Part shown: one piece after another, positions 51,518 to 61,871 of the stretch | Layout of the letters: each line of letters opens with the position of its first letter | How positions within the stretch are numbered: the first letter of the stretch is position 1 | The notes under the pieces: generated by a model | What the model was told of the DNA's origin: nothing | Database searches by the model: none | What the model saw: only the letters and a program-made list of their open reading frames with translations | Translations under genes and position numbers: made by a program | Assembly: GCF_022378355.1 (NCBI RefSeq) | Contig: NZ_JAKMAJ010000016.1 | Span: 1 to 64,000, forward strand | Length of the DNA stretch: 64,000 bases | Direction of reading: 5' to 3' | Source of the DNA: Brenneria bubanii | GTDB lineage: Bacteria > Pseudomonadota > Gammaproteobacteria > Enterobacterales > Enterobacteriaceae

Positions 51518-53731
51518 ATGGAAAATCACCCCCCTGTGGCGGGTTCTGGTTCCGAACCGGTTGAAGAATGGCTATTGGCCGCGGCCGTCAACGGTAGCGA
51601 CGGCGCGATGCTTATCGCCCGTTACGTTGGTGGTCAGCGGCGAACGGCTTTTGTAAACCCCGGCTTTACGCAGCTTTTCGGCTACAGCCAGCAAGAGGCG
51701 TCAGAGCGGAGTCCAGAAAAACTTATCCGGTGCGAGTCAGGGTTTGGATGTCAGCCGGACAAGGATAAATGCCAGACGGCAGACCATCGTTATCATGTTG
51801 AAACTCGGGTTTATCATAAATCCGGTTATCCGCTGTGGTGCTCCATTGTTCTTAATCATTTTTACGATGAACGCAATAATGTGATGTATGCCATCGGCGT
51901 ATTTACCGACATCACCACAACAAAAATGTATGAGGTGCTGCAATTCCCGGTGCTTGAGGCGCTTGCACGCGATCGGCCTTTGGAAGAGGTGATTGAACGG
52001 CTTTGTCTGGAAATAGAACGTATCGCGCCGGAAGTGATATGCAGCGTCTCGCGCGTAGACAAGCTTGGTTATTTGCGGCCGCTGGCGGCGCCGAGCCTGC
52101 CTTCCTCTTACAGTCAGGCATTGGACGGCACGCCGATTGGGCCTAAGGCCGGCTCCTGCGGCACCGCCGCCTGGTTAGGCGTACCCGTACTGGTCAGCGA
52201 TATCGCCAGCAATCCATTGTGGGCGGATTGCTGCGAGCAGGTTTTGCCTCTGGGACTGCTTGCCTGTTGGTCCAGCCCCGTATTTTCAAGCCAGAATCAG
52301 GTTATCGGCACCTTTGCGTTCTATTTTCGGCAGGAACGCGGCCCGAGCAAATTCCACCAGAATCTGGTGATGCTGAGTATCGGCCTGTGCGCATTGGCGA
52401 TAGAGCGGGATGAGTCCAGTGAAAGAATCCGGCAGTTGGCGTTTTTCGATCCCTTAACCGGGTTGCCTAACCGTGATCTGTTCCTTGCCAGCGCAGAGAA
52501 TGCGGTGATTAACGCCGTCCGCCGCGGTCACGCCTTAGCCGTGCTGATGATCAGTCTGGATCGTTTCAAACAGGTCAACAGCTCTCTGGGCGTTGCGGCC
52601 GGCGACAAATTGCTGCGTCATATCGCGGAGTGCCTGCGTCAGCAGTGCGGCGCTGCCGATTTGGTGGGTAAACTTTCGGTCGATGAGTTCGCCATGTTGT
52701 TGAATGTGGCCGACGTGCGAAACATTACCGCAACGGCTAAGCGACTTCTGGCTATTTTGTCAAAACCCTTTTCAATTAATGGGATGGTGGTGACGCCTTC
52801 CGTTACCATCGGCATCAGCCTCTATCCCGACAACGGCCGTGACGTCGGGGCCTTAATCAAGGGGGCGGATATTGCCCTGCATCAGGCGAAGTATCATCTG
52901 CGCGGACATTTGGGCTTTTTCAACAAAGAGATGAATGCGATCGCCAGACGGCGTTTGACGCTGGAAAGCGCGCTGAGAAAGGCGCTCGAGGAATCCTCTT
53001 TACAGCTTTATTATCAGCCGCAGATTAGCCTGAAGAGCGGCTCTATCCATGGCGTCGAAGCGCTTTCGCGCTGGTTTCATCCCGAATTCGGTGAAATTTC
53101 TCCGATTCGATTCATCCCCCTGGCGGAGGAGTGCGGATTGATGGAAATGTTGGGGGAATGGGTGCTTACCGGCGCTTGCCGACAGCTTGGCGACTGGCAC
53201 CAGCGCGGCGTGAATGTGCCGGCGGTATCGATTAACCTGTCGCCGACCAATTTTCACAATCCTGAGCTGCCCGCGCTGATTTCACGTACGTTATTGCAAT
53301 CGTCGCTGCAACCAGAACATCTGACCATTGAAATTACCGAAGAGGTTATTCTCGATACCAACGCCGACACCATCAATATCCTGAATAAGGTGCGCCATCT
53401 GGGCGTCAGGCTATCGATGGATGATTTCGGCACCGGGTTTGCCAGCTTAAGCTATCTCAACCGTATCAGCTTCGATGAGCTGAAACTCGACCAAAGTTTT
53501 GTTCATGATATTGAATCTCATCAGAAAAACCGCGTGCTTACCGATGCTGTCACCCATATTGGCGAAAGCCTGCATCTAAGCGTGGTGGCGGAAGGGGTGG
53601 AAAATGAAAAACAGCGGGAAATACTGACGGAGCAGGGCTATGACCTGGCTCAGGGGTTTCTCTTTTCCCGGCCATTACCGCCTGAACAACTGGAGATCTG
53701 GTGCCGACATTATGGTGCGGCTAAATCCTGA
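51518..53731 (+). CDS. PAS-GAF-GGDEF-EAL c-di-GMP phosphodiesterase (DosP-like)
   Basis: 737-residue soluble signalling protein. PAS domain about 20-135 (FVNPGFTQLFGYSQQEASER), GAF about 145-300, GGDEF about 310-470, EAL about 480-730. The cyclase site is degenerate: the GGDEF position reads LSVDEF, so synthesis of c-di-GMP is unlikely. The EAL domain keeps GVEALSRW, the Asn/Glu metal residues in SINLSPTNF and IEITEEV, and DDFGTGFASLSYL, so hydrolysis is expected. AAAGGAG precedes the ATG. It lies 143 bp after the chemoreceptor and may share its flagellar context. Sensor ligand unknown. Confidence 0.92.
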   Translation: MENHPPVAGSGSEPVEEWLLAAAVNGSDGAMLIARYVGGQRRTAFVNPGFTQLFGYSQQEASERSPEKLIRCESGFGCQPDKDKCQTADHRYHVETRVYHKSGYPLWCSIVLNHFYDERNNVMYAIGVFTDITTTKMYEVLQFPVLEALARDRPLEEVIERLCLEIERIAPEVICSVSRVDKLGYLRPLAAPSLPSSYSQALDGTPIGPKAGSCGTAAWLGVPVLVSDIASNPLWADCCEQVLPLGLLACWSSPVFSSQNQVIGTFAFYFRQERGPSKFHQNLVMLSIGLCALAIERDESSERIRQLAFFDPLTGLPNRDLFLASAENAVINAVRRGHALAVLMISLDRFKQVNSSLGVAAGDKLLRHIAECLRQQCGAADLVGKLSVDEFAMLLNVADVRNITATAKRLLAILSKPFSINGMVVTPSVTIGISLYPDNGRDVGALIKGADIALHQAKYHLRGHLGFFNKEMNAIARRRLTLESALRKALEESSLQLYYQPQISLKSGSIHGVEALSRWFHPEFGEISPIRFIPLAEECGLMEMLGEWVLTGACRQLGDWHQRGVNVPAVSINLSPTNFHNPELPALISRTLLQSSLQPEHLTIEITEEVILDTNADTINILNKVRHLGVRLSMDDFGTGFASLSYLNRISFDELKLDQSFVHDIESHQKNRVLTDAVTHIGESLHLSVVAEGVENEKQREILTEQGYDLAQGFLFSRPLPPEQLEIWCRHYGAAKS

Positions 53732-53836
53732 AGTCATCCGGCTGGCTGTTTTGCCACGATTCCTGCCGGATTCGGCCCTGACATCGGATTTTGACAGCGT
53801 TGCCCCATCCATTTCCGGGGCTTGCTGCATTTCCTG

Positions 53837-54385
53837 TTATTCGCTGACTTCGGCCAACTCGCGTAGGTATTGAAAAATCTGGCGCATGGATTTCGGCGGT
53901 TTGTTGGCGGATTTTTCTTTTTGAGCGTTACGAATTAACGAGCGTAGCTGCTGACGATCCGCATGAGGGTAGAGCGTCAGAACGTCGGGGATGGCGTTGT
54001 CGCCTTCTTCCATCAGGCGATCGCGCAGTTGCTCCAACTTGTGGAACAGTACCACCTGCTGGTTATGGCGGTTTCTCAGCTTATCCAGCGCAGTTTGAAT
54101 CGGTTCCGGATCGCGGGCTCGCAGCATCTTTCCGATAAGCTGCAGCTGGCGGCGGCGGCCTTCTTTCTTGATACGCTGCGCCAGCTCGATCGCTGCGCGC
54201 AGATCGTCATCCAGCGGAATTCGTTCCAGCGCATTTTTACCCAGATCGACCAGTTCCGCGCCAAGATCTTTCAACGCCTCGGCATCACGTTTTATCTCGC
54301 TTTTGCTGACCCAGATAATTTCATCATCGTCATCCTGGTTGTTGTCCGGAACTTCCTCAAGCCAGTCTTCGGGTTTCTTGTTCAT
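53837..54385 (-). CDS. darP: Ribosome-associated protein DarP (YjgA)
   Basis: 182-residue helical, highly charged protein that binds late 50S assembly intermediates. Family landmarks are [31 protein letters not shown] (about 18-37) and the long helical hairpin through [20 protein letters not shown]. It is divergent from pmbA, as in E. coli, where yjgA-pmbA are neighbours. Confidence 0.95.
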   Translation of the reverse strand: MNKKPEDWLEEVPDNNQDDDDEIIWVSKSEIKRDAEALKDLGAELVDLGKNALERIPLDDDLRAAIELAQRIKKEGRRRQLQLIGKMLRARDPEPIQTALDKLRNRHNQQVVLFHKLEQLRDRLMEEGDNAIPDVLTLYPHADRQQLRSLIRNAQKEKSANKPPKSMRQIFQYLRELAEVSE

Positions 54386-54691
54386 GTCGAATCCTTAAAA
54401 TCTCCAGTAAAAAAACGCAGGCGCGTTTTTCAACGTCACACGGTGACGGCCCATAAGGGGAAAAGGCGGAATGCCTGACATTCATTTTTAACGCCTCAGC
54501 GGCGGCCCTTAGGGCGACGAGCAAGACGCCCATCATAAAAAGAAGCTGATCCTAACAGGTTTGGGCTTTGTGCGAAATTGTCTAAAGATCCTGTTAGACT
54601 TAAAGGCACTATGTTACACCGTTTTATACCCGCCATGCTTTAAGTTGCAGGTATATGTTGGCTTCGGTTTTTCACTCATTACGGCAGGACG
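54386..54691. other. Divergent region darP / pmbA with a terminator-like hairpin
   Basis: No gene is supported. AAAAACGC (54411-54418) and GCGTTTTT (54423-54430) form an 8-bp stem with an AGGC loop inside the darP leader, 26 bp before its start, so it could attenuate the gene. CTAACAGG (54552-54559) and CCTGTTAG (54590-54597) form an 8-bp inverted repeat on the pmbA side. Confidence 0.5.
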
Positions 54692-56032
54692 ATGACAATA
54701 ATCACTCAGGTTGCACAACAGCGCAAAGCGCTGGAACAGGCGGTTGCTCAGGCGCTGGAACTGGCGCGAGCGGGTTCGGATGCGGCGGAAGTCGCGGTGT
54801 CAAAAACGACAGGGATTGGCGTTAGCACCCGCTATGGTGAAGTTGAAAACGTAGAATTCAATAGCGATGGCGCGCTCGGCATTACGGTGTACCACCAGCA
54901 ACGCAAAGGCAGCGCGTCGTCCACCGATCTTAGTCCCGACGCGATAGCGCGTACCGTGCAGGCCGCATTGGATATTGCCCGTTACACGTCCGTCGATCCA
55001 TTCGCCGGTCCGGCGGATAAGGAGCTGCTGGCTTTTGATGCGCCGGATCTGGACCTGTTTCATCCGTCCGAGTTGGATGCGGAGCGCGGTATCGAGCTGG
55101 CGGCGCGCGCCGAGCAAGCCGCATTGAAAGCGGATACGCGTATCACCAATACCGAAGGCGGCAGCTTTAACAGCCACTACGGCATTAGGGTTTTTGGCAA
55201 CAGTCACGGCATGTTGCAGAGCTATTGCTCCAGCCGCCACTCTATGTCTAGCTGTGTCATCGCGGAAGTTAACGGAGACATGGAGCGTGATTATGCCTAT
55301 ACCATCGGTCGGTCGCTGGATGAGCTGCGCACGCCCGAATGGGTCGGCGAAGAGTGCGCGCGCCGCACCCTGTCGCGTTTATCTCCACGCAAGCTGCCGA
55401 CCATGCAGGCTCCGGTCCTGTTTTCCGCGGAAGTGGCGACCGGGCTGTTCGGCCATCTGGTCGGCGCGATCAGCGGCGGCAGCGTGTATCGTAAATCCAC
55501 TTTCCTGCTGGATAAGCTGGGTCAGCCGATCCTGCCGTCATGGCTGACGATTGAGGAGTTGCCGCATCTGCGTAAAGGGTTGGCCTCCACGCCGTTCGAC
55601 AGCGAAGGCGTGCGTACCAGCCAGCGTGAAATTGTGAAAGACGGCGTACTGCAAACCTGGCTGCTGACCAGCTATGCGGCTCGCAAGCTGGGCATGAAGA
55701 GCACCGGCCATGCCGGCGGCATTCATAACTGGCGCATTGCCGGCCAGGGGCTGGATTTTGACGGCTTGTTGAAACAGATGGGCAAAGGGCTGTTGGTGAC
55801 TGAACTGATGGGGCAGGGCGTGAGCGGCGTGACCGGTGACTATTCCCGCGGCGCTTCCGGGTTCTGGGTCGAGAATGGTGAAATTCAGTATCCGGTCAGC
55901 GAAATAACCATCGCGGGCAACCTGAAAGACATGCTGCGCAATATCGTGACGATAGGAAATGACATCGAAACGCGCAGCAATATTCAATGCGGTTCGGTGT
56001 TGTTGCCTGCAATGAAGATTGCGGGAGAGTAG
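54692..56032 (+). CDS. pmbA: Metalloprotease subunit PmbA (TldE)
   Basis: 446-residue partner of TldD. It has the same fold ([22 protein letters not shown] region near 48-69, and the C-terminal [18 protein letters not shown]), but without a zinc HExxxH, as expected of the non-catalytic TldE subunit. It converges with npr; the 46-bp gap contains a short GC palindrome (GCCTGC/GCAGGC) without a T tract. Confidence 0.96.
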   Translation: MTIITQVAQQRKALEQAVAQALELARAGSDAAEVAVSKTTGIGVSTRYGEVENVEFNSDGALGITVYHQQRKGSASSTDLSPDAIARTVQAALDIARYTSVDPFAGPADKELLAFDAPDLDLFHPSELDAERGIELAARAEQAALKADTRITNTEGGSFNSHYGIRVFGNSHGMLQSYCSSRHSMSSCVIAEVNGDMERDYAYTIGRSLDELRTPEWVGEECARRTLSRLSPRKLPTMQAPVLFSAEVATGLFGHLVGAISGGSVYRKSTFLLDKLGQPILPSWLTIEELPHLRKGLASTPFDSEGVRTSQREIVKDGVLQTWLLTSYAARKLGMKSTGHAGGIHNWRIAGQGLDFDGLLKQMGKGLLVTELMGQGVSGVTGDYSRGASGFWVENGEIQYPVSEITIAGNLKDMLRNIVTIGNDIETRSNIQCGSVLLPAMKIAGE

Positions 56033-56078
56033 CCTGCGCGGCAGGCCTAACGGTGATGAGGCCGGGGAGGGCGGTTTG

Positions 56079-56351
56079 TTACTCCTCGTTAAACCCGGCT
56101 TCGAACAGCTGGATAACCGCGGCCAGCGCGTTGGCTTCATCCGGGCCGCTGGCCTCCACTTCGATAAGCCGGCCTTTGGCCGAGTCCAGCATCAGCATGG
56201 CGATGACGCTGCTGGCTTCCGCTTCGGTGCCGCTGTCATTGCGTAATATCACTTCAGCATCAAAACTTTGCACCAGCTCAAACAGTTGCATGGCGGGACG
56301 GGCATGCATGCCCAGCTTGTTTTTTATTTCAACAGATTGTCTAACGGTCAT
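56079..56351 (-). CDS. npr: Nitrogen PTS phosphocarrier NPr (PtsO)
   Basis: 90-residue HPr-like protein of the nitrogen phosphotransferase chain. The phosphorylated residue is H16 in LGMHARPAM; the second conserved region is [11 protein letters not shown] (about 45-55). It passes phosphate from EI-Ntr to PtsN, encoded two genes upstream. Its start overlaps the rapZ end by 4 bases. Confidence 0.97.
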   Translation of the reverse strand: MTVRQSVEIKNKLGMHARPAMQLFELVQSFDAEVILRNDSGTEAEASSVIAMLMLDSAKGRLIEVEASGPDEANALAAVIQLFEAGFNEE

Positions 56352-57205
56352 GATTGCTTGCGTTTTTCCAGAGTGCGGTGGCGGGACTGTACATTTTTAC
56401 CGCGCGAGCGGAAGTAATCAGCCAACTGCTCCGCAACATAGACGGAACGGTGTTTGCCGCCGGTACAGCCAATGGCCACGGTCAGATAGCTGCGATTATT
56501 GGTTTCCAGCATGGGCAGCCAGAGTTCCAGATAGCTGCGGGTTTGATAGATAAAATTATGTACTTCGGTATGACGGTCGAGGAAGGCGGCGACCGGTTTG
56601 TCCAAACCGGTCATCGGTCGTAATTTCGGATCCCAGTGAGGGTTGGGCAGGAAACGCACATCAAACACGTAGTCGGCGTCGATTGGGATGCCATGCTTGT
56701 AGCCGAAAGATTCAAAAACCATGGTCAGTTCGCGTTCCCGCTTGCCGAGCAGGCGGGTTCGCAGCATTTCCGCCAGCTCGTGAACCGACATCTCCGAGGT
56801 GTCAATGATCAGATCGGCGCGCGAGCGCAGCGGTTCCAGCAGATCGTTTTCTTCATCGATGGCGCTCTCCAGGGACAGGTTCTTGCTGGATAACGGGTGC
56901 AGACGTCGGGTATCGCTGTAACGGCGGATCAATGTGTTGCGGTCGGCGTCCAGAAACAGCAACTGCGGCGCGAAGCTTTGCGGCAGCTGCGCCATCGCGT
57001 GCTCGAAAATTTCCGGCGATTCCGGCATGTTACGCACGTCAATGCTGACCGCTGCTGAGATGTTCCGTGCCGACAGCGTATTAGCCAGTTCCGGCAACAA
57101 AACCACCGGGAGGTTATCGACACAATAAAACCCCATATCTTCCAGCGCGCGCAGGGCCACGGATTTTCCTGAGCCTGAGCGACCACTGACGATCATCAGC
57201 ACCAT
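56348..57205 (-). CDS. rapZ: RNase adapter protein RapZ (YvcJ family)
   Basis: 285 residues (E. coli 284). Binds glucosamine-6-phosphate and guides RNase E to the small RNA GlmZ. N-terminal kinase-like Walker A GRSGSGKS (8-15) and C-terminal RNA-binding domain with [15 protein letters not shown] and the basic [18 protein letters not shown] tail. I start at MVLMIV, preceded by GGGAG; seven extra codons upstream have no support. The 279-bp gap to ptsN is much larger than in E. coli and holds no gene. Confidence 0.97.
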   Translation of the reverse strand: MVLMIVSGRSGSGKSVALRALEDMGFYCVDNLPVVLLPELANTLSARNISAAVSIDVRNMPESPEIFEHAMAQLPQSFAPQLLFLDADRNTLIRRYSDTRRLHPLSSKNLSLESAIDEENDLLEPLRSRADLIIDTSEMSVHELAEMLRTRLLGKRERELTMVFESFGYKHGIPIDADYVFDVRFLPNPHWDPKLRPMTGLDKPVAAFLDRHTEVHNFIYQTRSYLELWLPMLETNNRSYLTVAIGCTGGKHRSVYVAEQLADYFRSRGKNVQSRHRTLEKRKQS

Positions 57206-57484
57206 CTGACCACTCCCCCCTGGCAACGTGATGGCGAACTAGCGCTGCCATTGTTGTTGTAATGATTGTTTTGCAATGATGAATGGTTATAACACGCTTA
57301 TGACAGACCATGCCGCCATTTGTGCTCTTGATATTTCAAGCCGCCGACGCATGGCTGCATTCGATTACCGATGCATCCAGGCGTCGCGCCCGTAAAGGGC
57401 CGGCGTTTCGCGTTGCTCAAAACGGCAACTTTTTGTTCCGTACTGTGAAATTTACTGGGTATATCACCGCTATCGTCACCTGAC

Positions 57485-57958
57485 TTAACCGGCTTCCGTC
57501 ATAATCTGATACAGATCGTCATCGCTTTGGGCGGCACGCAGACGGCGGCAAACGGTTTTATCGGCTAATCGTTTGGCGACAAGTGATAACGTATGTAAAT
57601 GGGTTTTACATTGTTCTGCCGGAACCAGCAAGGCAAAAAGCAAGTCAACAGGCTGGTTATCGATAGCGTCGAAGGCGATGGGCTGTTCCAACTGGATAAA
57701 TACGCCGATTGCGCCCAAAACATCTTCCCCTTCGAGCTTGCCATGCGGTATGGCGATGCCGTTCCCGATACCGGTGCTGCCCATGCGTTCACGGGTGAGT
57801 AACGCGTCAAAGATAATCTGAGAGGACAGATTAAGCTGTTTGGCGGCCAGCTCACTGATGATTTCCAATGCCCGTTTCTTGCTCTGGCACTGGACTGAGC
57901 TTCGGGTACAGTCGGGGCGTAATACGCTGTTGAGTTGCAAAATGGGTTCGTTGTTCAT
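57485..57958 (-). CDS. ptsN: Nitrogen-regulatory PTS IIA protein PtsN
   Basis: 157-residue EIIA of the fructose/mannitol type. The phosphorylated histidine is H72 in IAIPHGK. It controls potassium transport and kinase KdpD and links nitrogen and carbon status. I start at MNNEPILQL; a GTG nine codons upstream is possible. E. coli PtsN is 163 residues with a longer tail. It lies 97 bp after hpf in the rpoN cluster. Confidence 0.96.
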   Translation of the reverse strand: MNNEPILQLNSVLRPDCTRSSVQCQSKKRALEIISELAAKQLNLSSQIIFDALLTRERMGSTGIGNGIAIPHGKLEGEDVLGAIGVFIQLEQPIAFDAIDNQPVDLLFALLVPAEQCKTHLHTLSLVAKRLADKTVCRRLRAAQSDDDLYQIMTEAG

Positions 57959-58055
57959 TTTATATTCACTTGACGACGCGTTCACTTCAGTTGAGCCTGA
58001 CCCACCGGTTTTATGGGCCAGGTCTGTTCTCCGGTCAAACCATCGGAGAGGGCTA

Positions 58056-58343
58056 TCAGTGCTGTTTGAGTTTGTCTTTATGCTTGTTTAGCTGCCGGGT
58101 CAGTTTATCGATCAGTAAATCGATGGCTGCGTACATATCTTCCGCTTCCGATGTGGCATGCAGCTCTCCGCCATTAACGTGGAGCGTGGCATCGGCGATT
58201 TTTTGCACTTTCTCCACTTTAAGCACCACATTGACCTGGTTAATGCGGTCAAAAAATTGCTCCAACTTAGCAAACTTGTTATTCACGAAATCGCGTAAAG
58301 GTTCGGTAATTTCGATATGGTGTCCGGTAATATTGAGCTGCAT
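58056..58343 (-). CDS. hpf: Ribosome hibernation promoting factor Hpf (short form)
   Basis: 95 residues as in E. coli, starting MQLNITGHHIEITEPL, a beta-alpha-beta-beta-beta-alpha fold that binds in the mRNA channel of the 30S subunit and promotes 100S dimers in stationary phase. No long C-terminal dimerisation domain is present. GGAAG precedes the ATG. It follows rpoN by 23 bp. Confidence 0.97.
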   Translation of the reverse strand: MQLNITGHHIEITEPLRDFVNNKFAKLEQFFDRINQVNVVLKVEKVQKIADATLHVNGGELHATSEAEDMYAAIDLLIDKLTRQLNKHKDKLKQH

Positions 58344-58366
58344 AGTGTCTTCCTTCTCTGTTGAGA

Positions 58367-59800
58367 TCAAACCAATTGTTTACGCTGGTTTGATGGTGGG
58401 ATAGATAAAGACTCTCGATATTTTGCCACGGTACGCCGCGCCACGATGATGCCCTGTTCAGAAAGCAACGTGGTGAGCTTGCTGTCGCTTAACGGCTTGG
58501 CGGGGTTTTCCGCAGCGATTAACTTTTTGACCAACGCCCGAATCGCCGTTGAGGACGCTTCGCCTCCATTGTCGGTATTTACATGGCTGGAGAAGAAGTA
58601 TTTTAGTTCAAAAATGCCGCGCGGGCTGTGCAGGAACTTCTGCGTGGTCACGCGGGAAATGGTGGATTCATGCATATCCACGACCTGGGCGATATCAGCC
58701 AGCACCATCGGCTTCATGAATTCCTCGCCCTGATCGAAGAACGCCTGCTGCTGTTCGACGATGCAACGGGTGACCTTCAGCAACGTATCATTGCGGCTTT
58801 CCAGGCTCTTGATTAACCAGCGGGCTTCCTGCAAATGGCTGCGAATGAACTGACCGTCGCTGTCGCTACGCACGCTGTTGCCCAGTGCGGCATATTGCTG
58901 ATTAATCTGTAGCCGGGGAATACTGTCGGTGTTGAGCTCCACCACCCAGCGGTTGTGGATTTTTCGTACCAGTACGTCTGGGATGACATATTCCGACTCA
59001 CCGGTATTGATTGACTGGCCGGGACGCGGATCGAGAGACTGAATCAGCGCCAGCGCCTCTTTCAGTACTTCTTCCTTCAGTCGGGTGATGCGAATCAGGC
59101 TGCGGAAATCGTGATTCGCCAGCAAATCCAGATACTCGCTGACGATCAGCCGGGCTTCCGCGAGACGGGGCGTATCCTGGGCGAACTGTGAAAGCTGGAC
59201 CAACAGGCAATCGCGCAGATCGCGAGCCGCGACGCCGACGGGATCAAAGCGTTGAACCCGTTTTAATACGGCTTCAACTTCATCCAGCGTGACGTTTTCA
59301 TCGCCGACGCTGTCAAGAATGTCTTCCAGCGGTACGGTGAGATAGCCCGTATTGTCCACGGCGTCGACGATGGATGTCGCGATGGCGGCATCGGTATCGG
59401 AAAAAGGCGTCAGCTCGACCTGCCACATCAGATAATCCTGAAGGGTCTGGGTGGTTTCACCCTGGTAGATCGGCAGTTCCTCATCGCGATAGTCGGTGCC
59501 GGTGCCGGACGGCGTGCCAGCGGAATAGATTTCATCCCAGGTCGCGTCAAGCGGCAGCTCTTCCGGCATATCTTTTTGTTCAAGGGCTTCACCGGTGTCC
59601 AGTGAATCGCTGTCTGTGGTCTCGAATGACTCTATTTCTTCGTGATTGTCCGTTTGCTCAAGCAACGGATTGCTTTCCAGCGCCAGTTGAATCTCTTGTT
59701 GCAGTTCAAGCGTGGACAGTTGCAGCAGGCGGATTGCCTGTTGTAGCTGTGGAGTCATGGCCAGTTGCTGGCTAAGCCTGAGTTGCAAACCTTGCTTCAT
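58367..59800 (-). CDS. rpoN: RNA polymerase sigma-54 factor RpoN
   Basis: 477 residues as in E. coli. Region I is the Gln/Leu-rich [20 protein letters not shown] that contacts activators, region II is acidic (about 50-110), and region III includes the core-binding part, a helix-turn-helix and the RpoN box [10 protein letters not shown] (454-463) that reads the -24 element. A longer frame upstream of MKQG is not used. It probably serves the sigma-54 promoter at 6607-6622. Confidence 0.98.
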   Translation of the reverse strand: MKQGLQLRLSQQLAMTPQLQQAIRLLQLSTLELQQEIQLALESNPLLEQTDNHEEIESFETTDSDSLDTGEALEQKDMPEELPLDATWDEIYSAGTPSGTGTDYRDEELPIYQGETTQTLQDYLMWQVELTPFSDTDAAIATSIVDAVDNTGYLTVPLEDILDSVGDENVTLDEVEAVLKRVQRFDPVGVAARDLRDCLLVQLSQFAQDTPRLAEARLIVSEYLDLLANHDFRSLIRITRLKEEVLKEALALIQSLDPRPGQSINTGESEYVIPDVLVRKIHNRWVVELNTDSIPRLQINQQYAALGNSVRSDSDGQFIRSHLQEARWLIKSLESRNDTLLKVTRCIVEQQQAFFDQGEEFMKPMVLADIAQVVDMHESTISRVTTQKFLHSPRGIFELKYFFSSHVNTDNGGEASSTAIRALVKKLIAAENPAKPLSDSKLTTLLSEQGIIVARRTVAKYRESLSIPPSNQRKQLV

Positions 59801-59907
59801 AAGTTGCGCTAAATTCCTTATATTCCCTGTGAATTTCCGGCTACAGCGGCGCATGTCCCGGTCTGAAATTCCGGGAAATCATTCAGTTATCGCCTTGTTG
59901 TACCTTG

Positions 59908-59930
59908 AAAAAACGCTGGGGGCGTTTTTT
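59908..59930. terminator. Terminator between lptB and rpoN
   Basis: AAAAAACGC (59908-59916) and GCGTTTTTT (59922-59930) form a perfect 9-bp stem with a 5-base loop and a U-rich end on both strands. It sits in a 219-bp gap between genes that are only about 50 bp apart in E. coli, so rpoN is probably transcribed here from its own promoter. Confidence 0.75.
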
Positions 59931-60019
59931 GACAACGCACTGCGTTGGCCTTTGAAAACGGGCAGGGTCGCCCACCATAAATCTATCTGGTATAGAACAT
60001 GCTTAAGAGCTCTACCCTA

Positions 60020-60745
60020 TCAGAGTCTGAAGCCTTCGCCCAGATAGACGCGTTTTACCTGTTCGTCGGCCAGTATCTCTGTCGGTGAACCATGAGCGAT
60101 TAAATGCCCTTGGCTGACGATATAGGCGCGCTCACAGACATCCAGCGTTTCGCGAACGTTATGATCGGTGATCAAGACGCCGAGTCCGCTGTCACGCAGA
60201 TGTTCAATTATTTTTTTTATATCAATCACCGAAATGGGGTCAACGCCGGCAAAAGGTTCATCCAGCAGGATGAATTTCGGATTCGCCGCCAGCGCGCGGG
60301 CAATCTCCACCCGGCGTCTTTCCCCACCGGACAGCGATTGTCCCAGACTATCGCGCAAATGAATAATATGGAATTCTTCCATTAGTTCGTTTGCGCGGTC
60401 TTCCTGTTGCTCAGCGGTCAGATCTTTGCGGATCTGCAGTATCGCCATGAGATTGTCGTATACGCTCAACCGGCGAAAGATCGAGGCTTCCTGTGGCAAG
60501 TAGCCGACTCCCCTTAGCGCGCGATCGTGAAGCGGAAGCAGACTGATATCTTCATCATCAATCACGATCCGCCCTTCGTCACGCGGGACGATCCCGACAA
60601 CCATATAAAACGTGGTGGTTTTCCCGGCGCCGTTGGGGCCCAACAGGCCGACAATCTCGCCGGAGTTAACGGTCAGGCTGACATCTTCCACGACCTTACG
60701 GCCTTTATACGCCTTAGCCAGGTTTTCTGCGATTAATGTTGCCAT
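60020..60745 (-). CDS. lptB: LPS export ABC transporter ATPase LptB
   Basis: 241-residue cytoplasmic ATPase of LptB2FGC. Walker [14 protein letters not shown] (about 36-48), signature [15 protein letters not shown], Walker [14 protein letters not shown], switch histidine in [10 protein letters not shown]. It powers extraction of LPS from the inner membrane and its push along the LptA bridge. It starts three bases after the lptA stop. Confidence 0.98.
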   Translation of the reverse strand: MATLIAENLAKAYKGRKVVEDVSLTVNSGEIVGLLGPNGAGKTTTFYMVVGIVPRDEGRIVIDDEDISLLPLHDRALRGVGYLPQEASIFRRLSVYDNLMAILQIRKDLTAEQQEDRANELMEEFHIIHLRDSLGQSLSGGERRRVEIARALAANPKFILLDEPFAGVDPISVIDIKKIIEHLRDSGLGVLITDHNVRETLDVCERAYIVSQGHLIAHGSPTEILADEQVKRVYLGEGFRL

Positions 60746-60748
60746 AAG

Positions 60749-61324
60749 TTATTCGGTGACTCGTGGTTTCGATTGTTGAGAGTTGGAGGTCGCTCCCTTG
60801 CCATCTTTCTGCTGAAGCTGGGAAGGAACCAGGACGGTGGTGACGCGTTTGCCTTTGTCGCTGAACGCTTCCATCTGCTGCTGTTTCACCAGATAGGTGA
60901 TGCGATCGCCTTTGACGTTGCTATCCATCTGCTCCAGGTAGGCGTTACCGGTCAGCACCAGAAAGTCATTGGCCAGCTCATAGCGAATCTTCTGGGCATG
61001 ACCCTTTACCGGTTTGCCGTTGTCCTGCATCTGGTAAAACGTGACCGGGTTGCCGTAGCCTTCCACCACCTCTCTACCCTGCGCGCCCTGCGGACGTATC
61101 ACCACCACTTTATCGGCCTTGACCTCGATCGTGCCCTGTTTGACCACCACGTTACCCGTAAAGGTCACGGTATTGCCTTGCATATCCAGCGACTGCTGCG
61201 CTGAATCGATATTAATCGGCTGATTGCTATCCCCCGTCACGGCAAAGGCTGAAACGCTAACGGTTAACAGCGAGCCGGCGAGCAGGGCGTTGCGCATCTG
61301 GTTATTTATTGTTTTGAATTTCAT
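60749..61324 (-). CDS. lptA: Periplasmic LPS bridge protein LptA
   Basis: 191 residues (E. coli 185). Signal peptide about 1-28 (ending SAFA), then the OstA beta-jellyroll: QPINIDSAQQSLDMQGNTV, VTFTGNVVVKQGTIEVKADK and FLVLTGNAYLEQMDSNVKGD. LptA oligomers link LptC to LptD. The gene overlaps lptC by 23 bases. Confidence 0.97.
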   Translation of the reverse strand: MKFKTINNQMRNALLAGSLLTVSVSAFAVTGDSNQPINIDSAQQSLDMQGNTVTFTGNVVVKQGTIEVKADKVVVIRPQGAQGREVVEGYGNPVTFYQMQDNGKPVKGHAQKIRYELANDFLVLTGNAYLEQMDSNVKGDRITYLVKQQQMEAFSDKGKRVTTVLVPSQLQQKDGKGATSNSQQSKPRVTE

Positions 61325-61871
61325 AAGAGGTTTTTACCTTTTCGATCAACTCGGCTGTTTTCTCACGCAGATTACCACGCATTTTCATTCCATTAGAGGT
61401 GAAACTCGCGCCATATAGGGTGACCTCGTCGTCGGAAGAGACATCCTGAGTCGCCAGATTGACCTGGGCATTGTCGGTTTTAATCCGCTCCAGCTGTGAA
61501 TCATTCGTCAGACTGTTGACCTCCACGTGGCCATACAGATAGAGCATTTTTTCTTTGGTCAACTTGGCGCGATCGGCTCGCACCGACCAGGTGGCCGTTC
61601 CCTGGTCGTTAAACAGCGTAGCGACCGGGGTCGTGAACCAACTGAGCTGCTCGTCGTCGAAATATTCCGCTTTATCGGCAATCAGACGATAGCTGAGTCT
61701 CCCCGTCGGGCTGTAAACCAGCGTGGTGGTTTTCTCGCTGGTATAAACCGGCGCCGCACTATCGGGTTTATCCGACGGCGATAGCGCCTCCTGATCGGTA
61801 AGGCTCCAGCCGATTAAAACAAGAACCAGCAGTGCCAGCAGGGCCGTCAGCCAACGCTTTGCTCTACTCAT
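61302..61871 (-). CDS. lptC: LPS export protein LptC
   Basis: 189-residue bitopic inner-membrane protein (E. coli 191). One membrane helix (about 7-25) that inserts into the LptFG complex, then a periplasmic jellyroll with YLYGHVEVNSLTNDSQLERI and TTKTDNAQVNL-like segments. Its start overlaps the kdsC stop as ATGA. Confidence 0.96.
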   Translation of the reverse strand: MSRAKRWLTALLALLVLVLIGWSLTDQEALSPSDKPDSAAPVYTSEKTTTLVYSPTGRLSYRLIADKAEYFDDEQLSWFTTPVATLFNDQGTATWSVRADRAKLTKEKMLYLYGHVEVNSLTNDSQLERIKTDNAQVNLATQDVSSDDEVTLYGASFTSNGMKMRGNLREKTAELIEKVKTSYEIQNNK

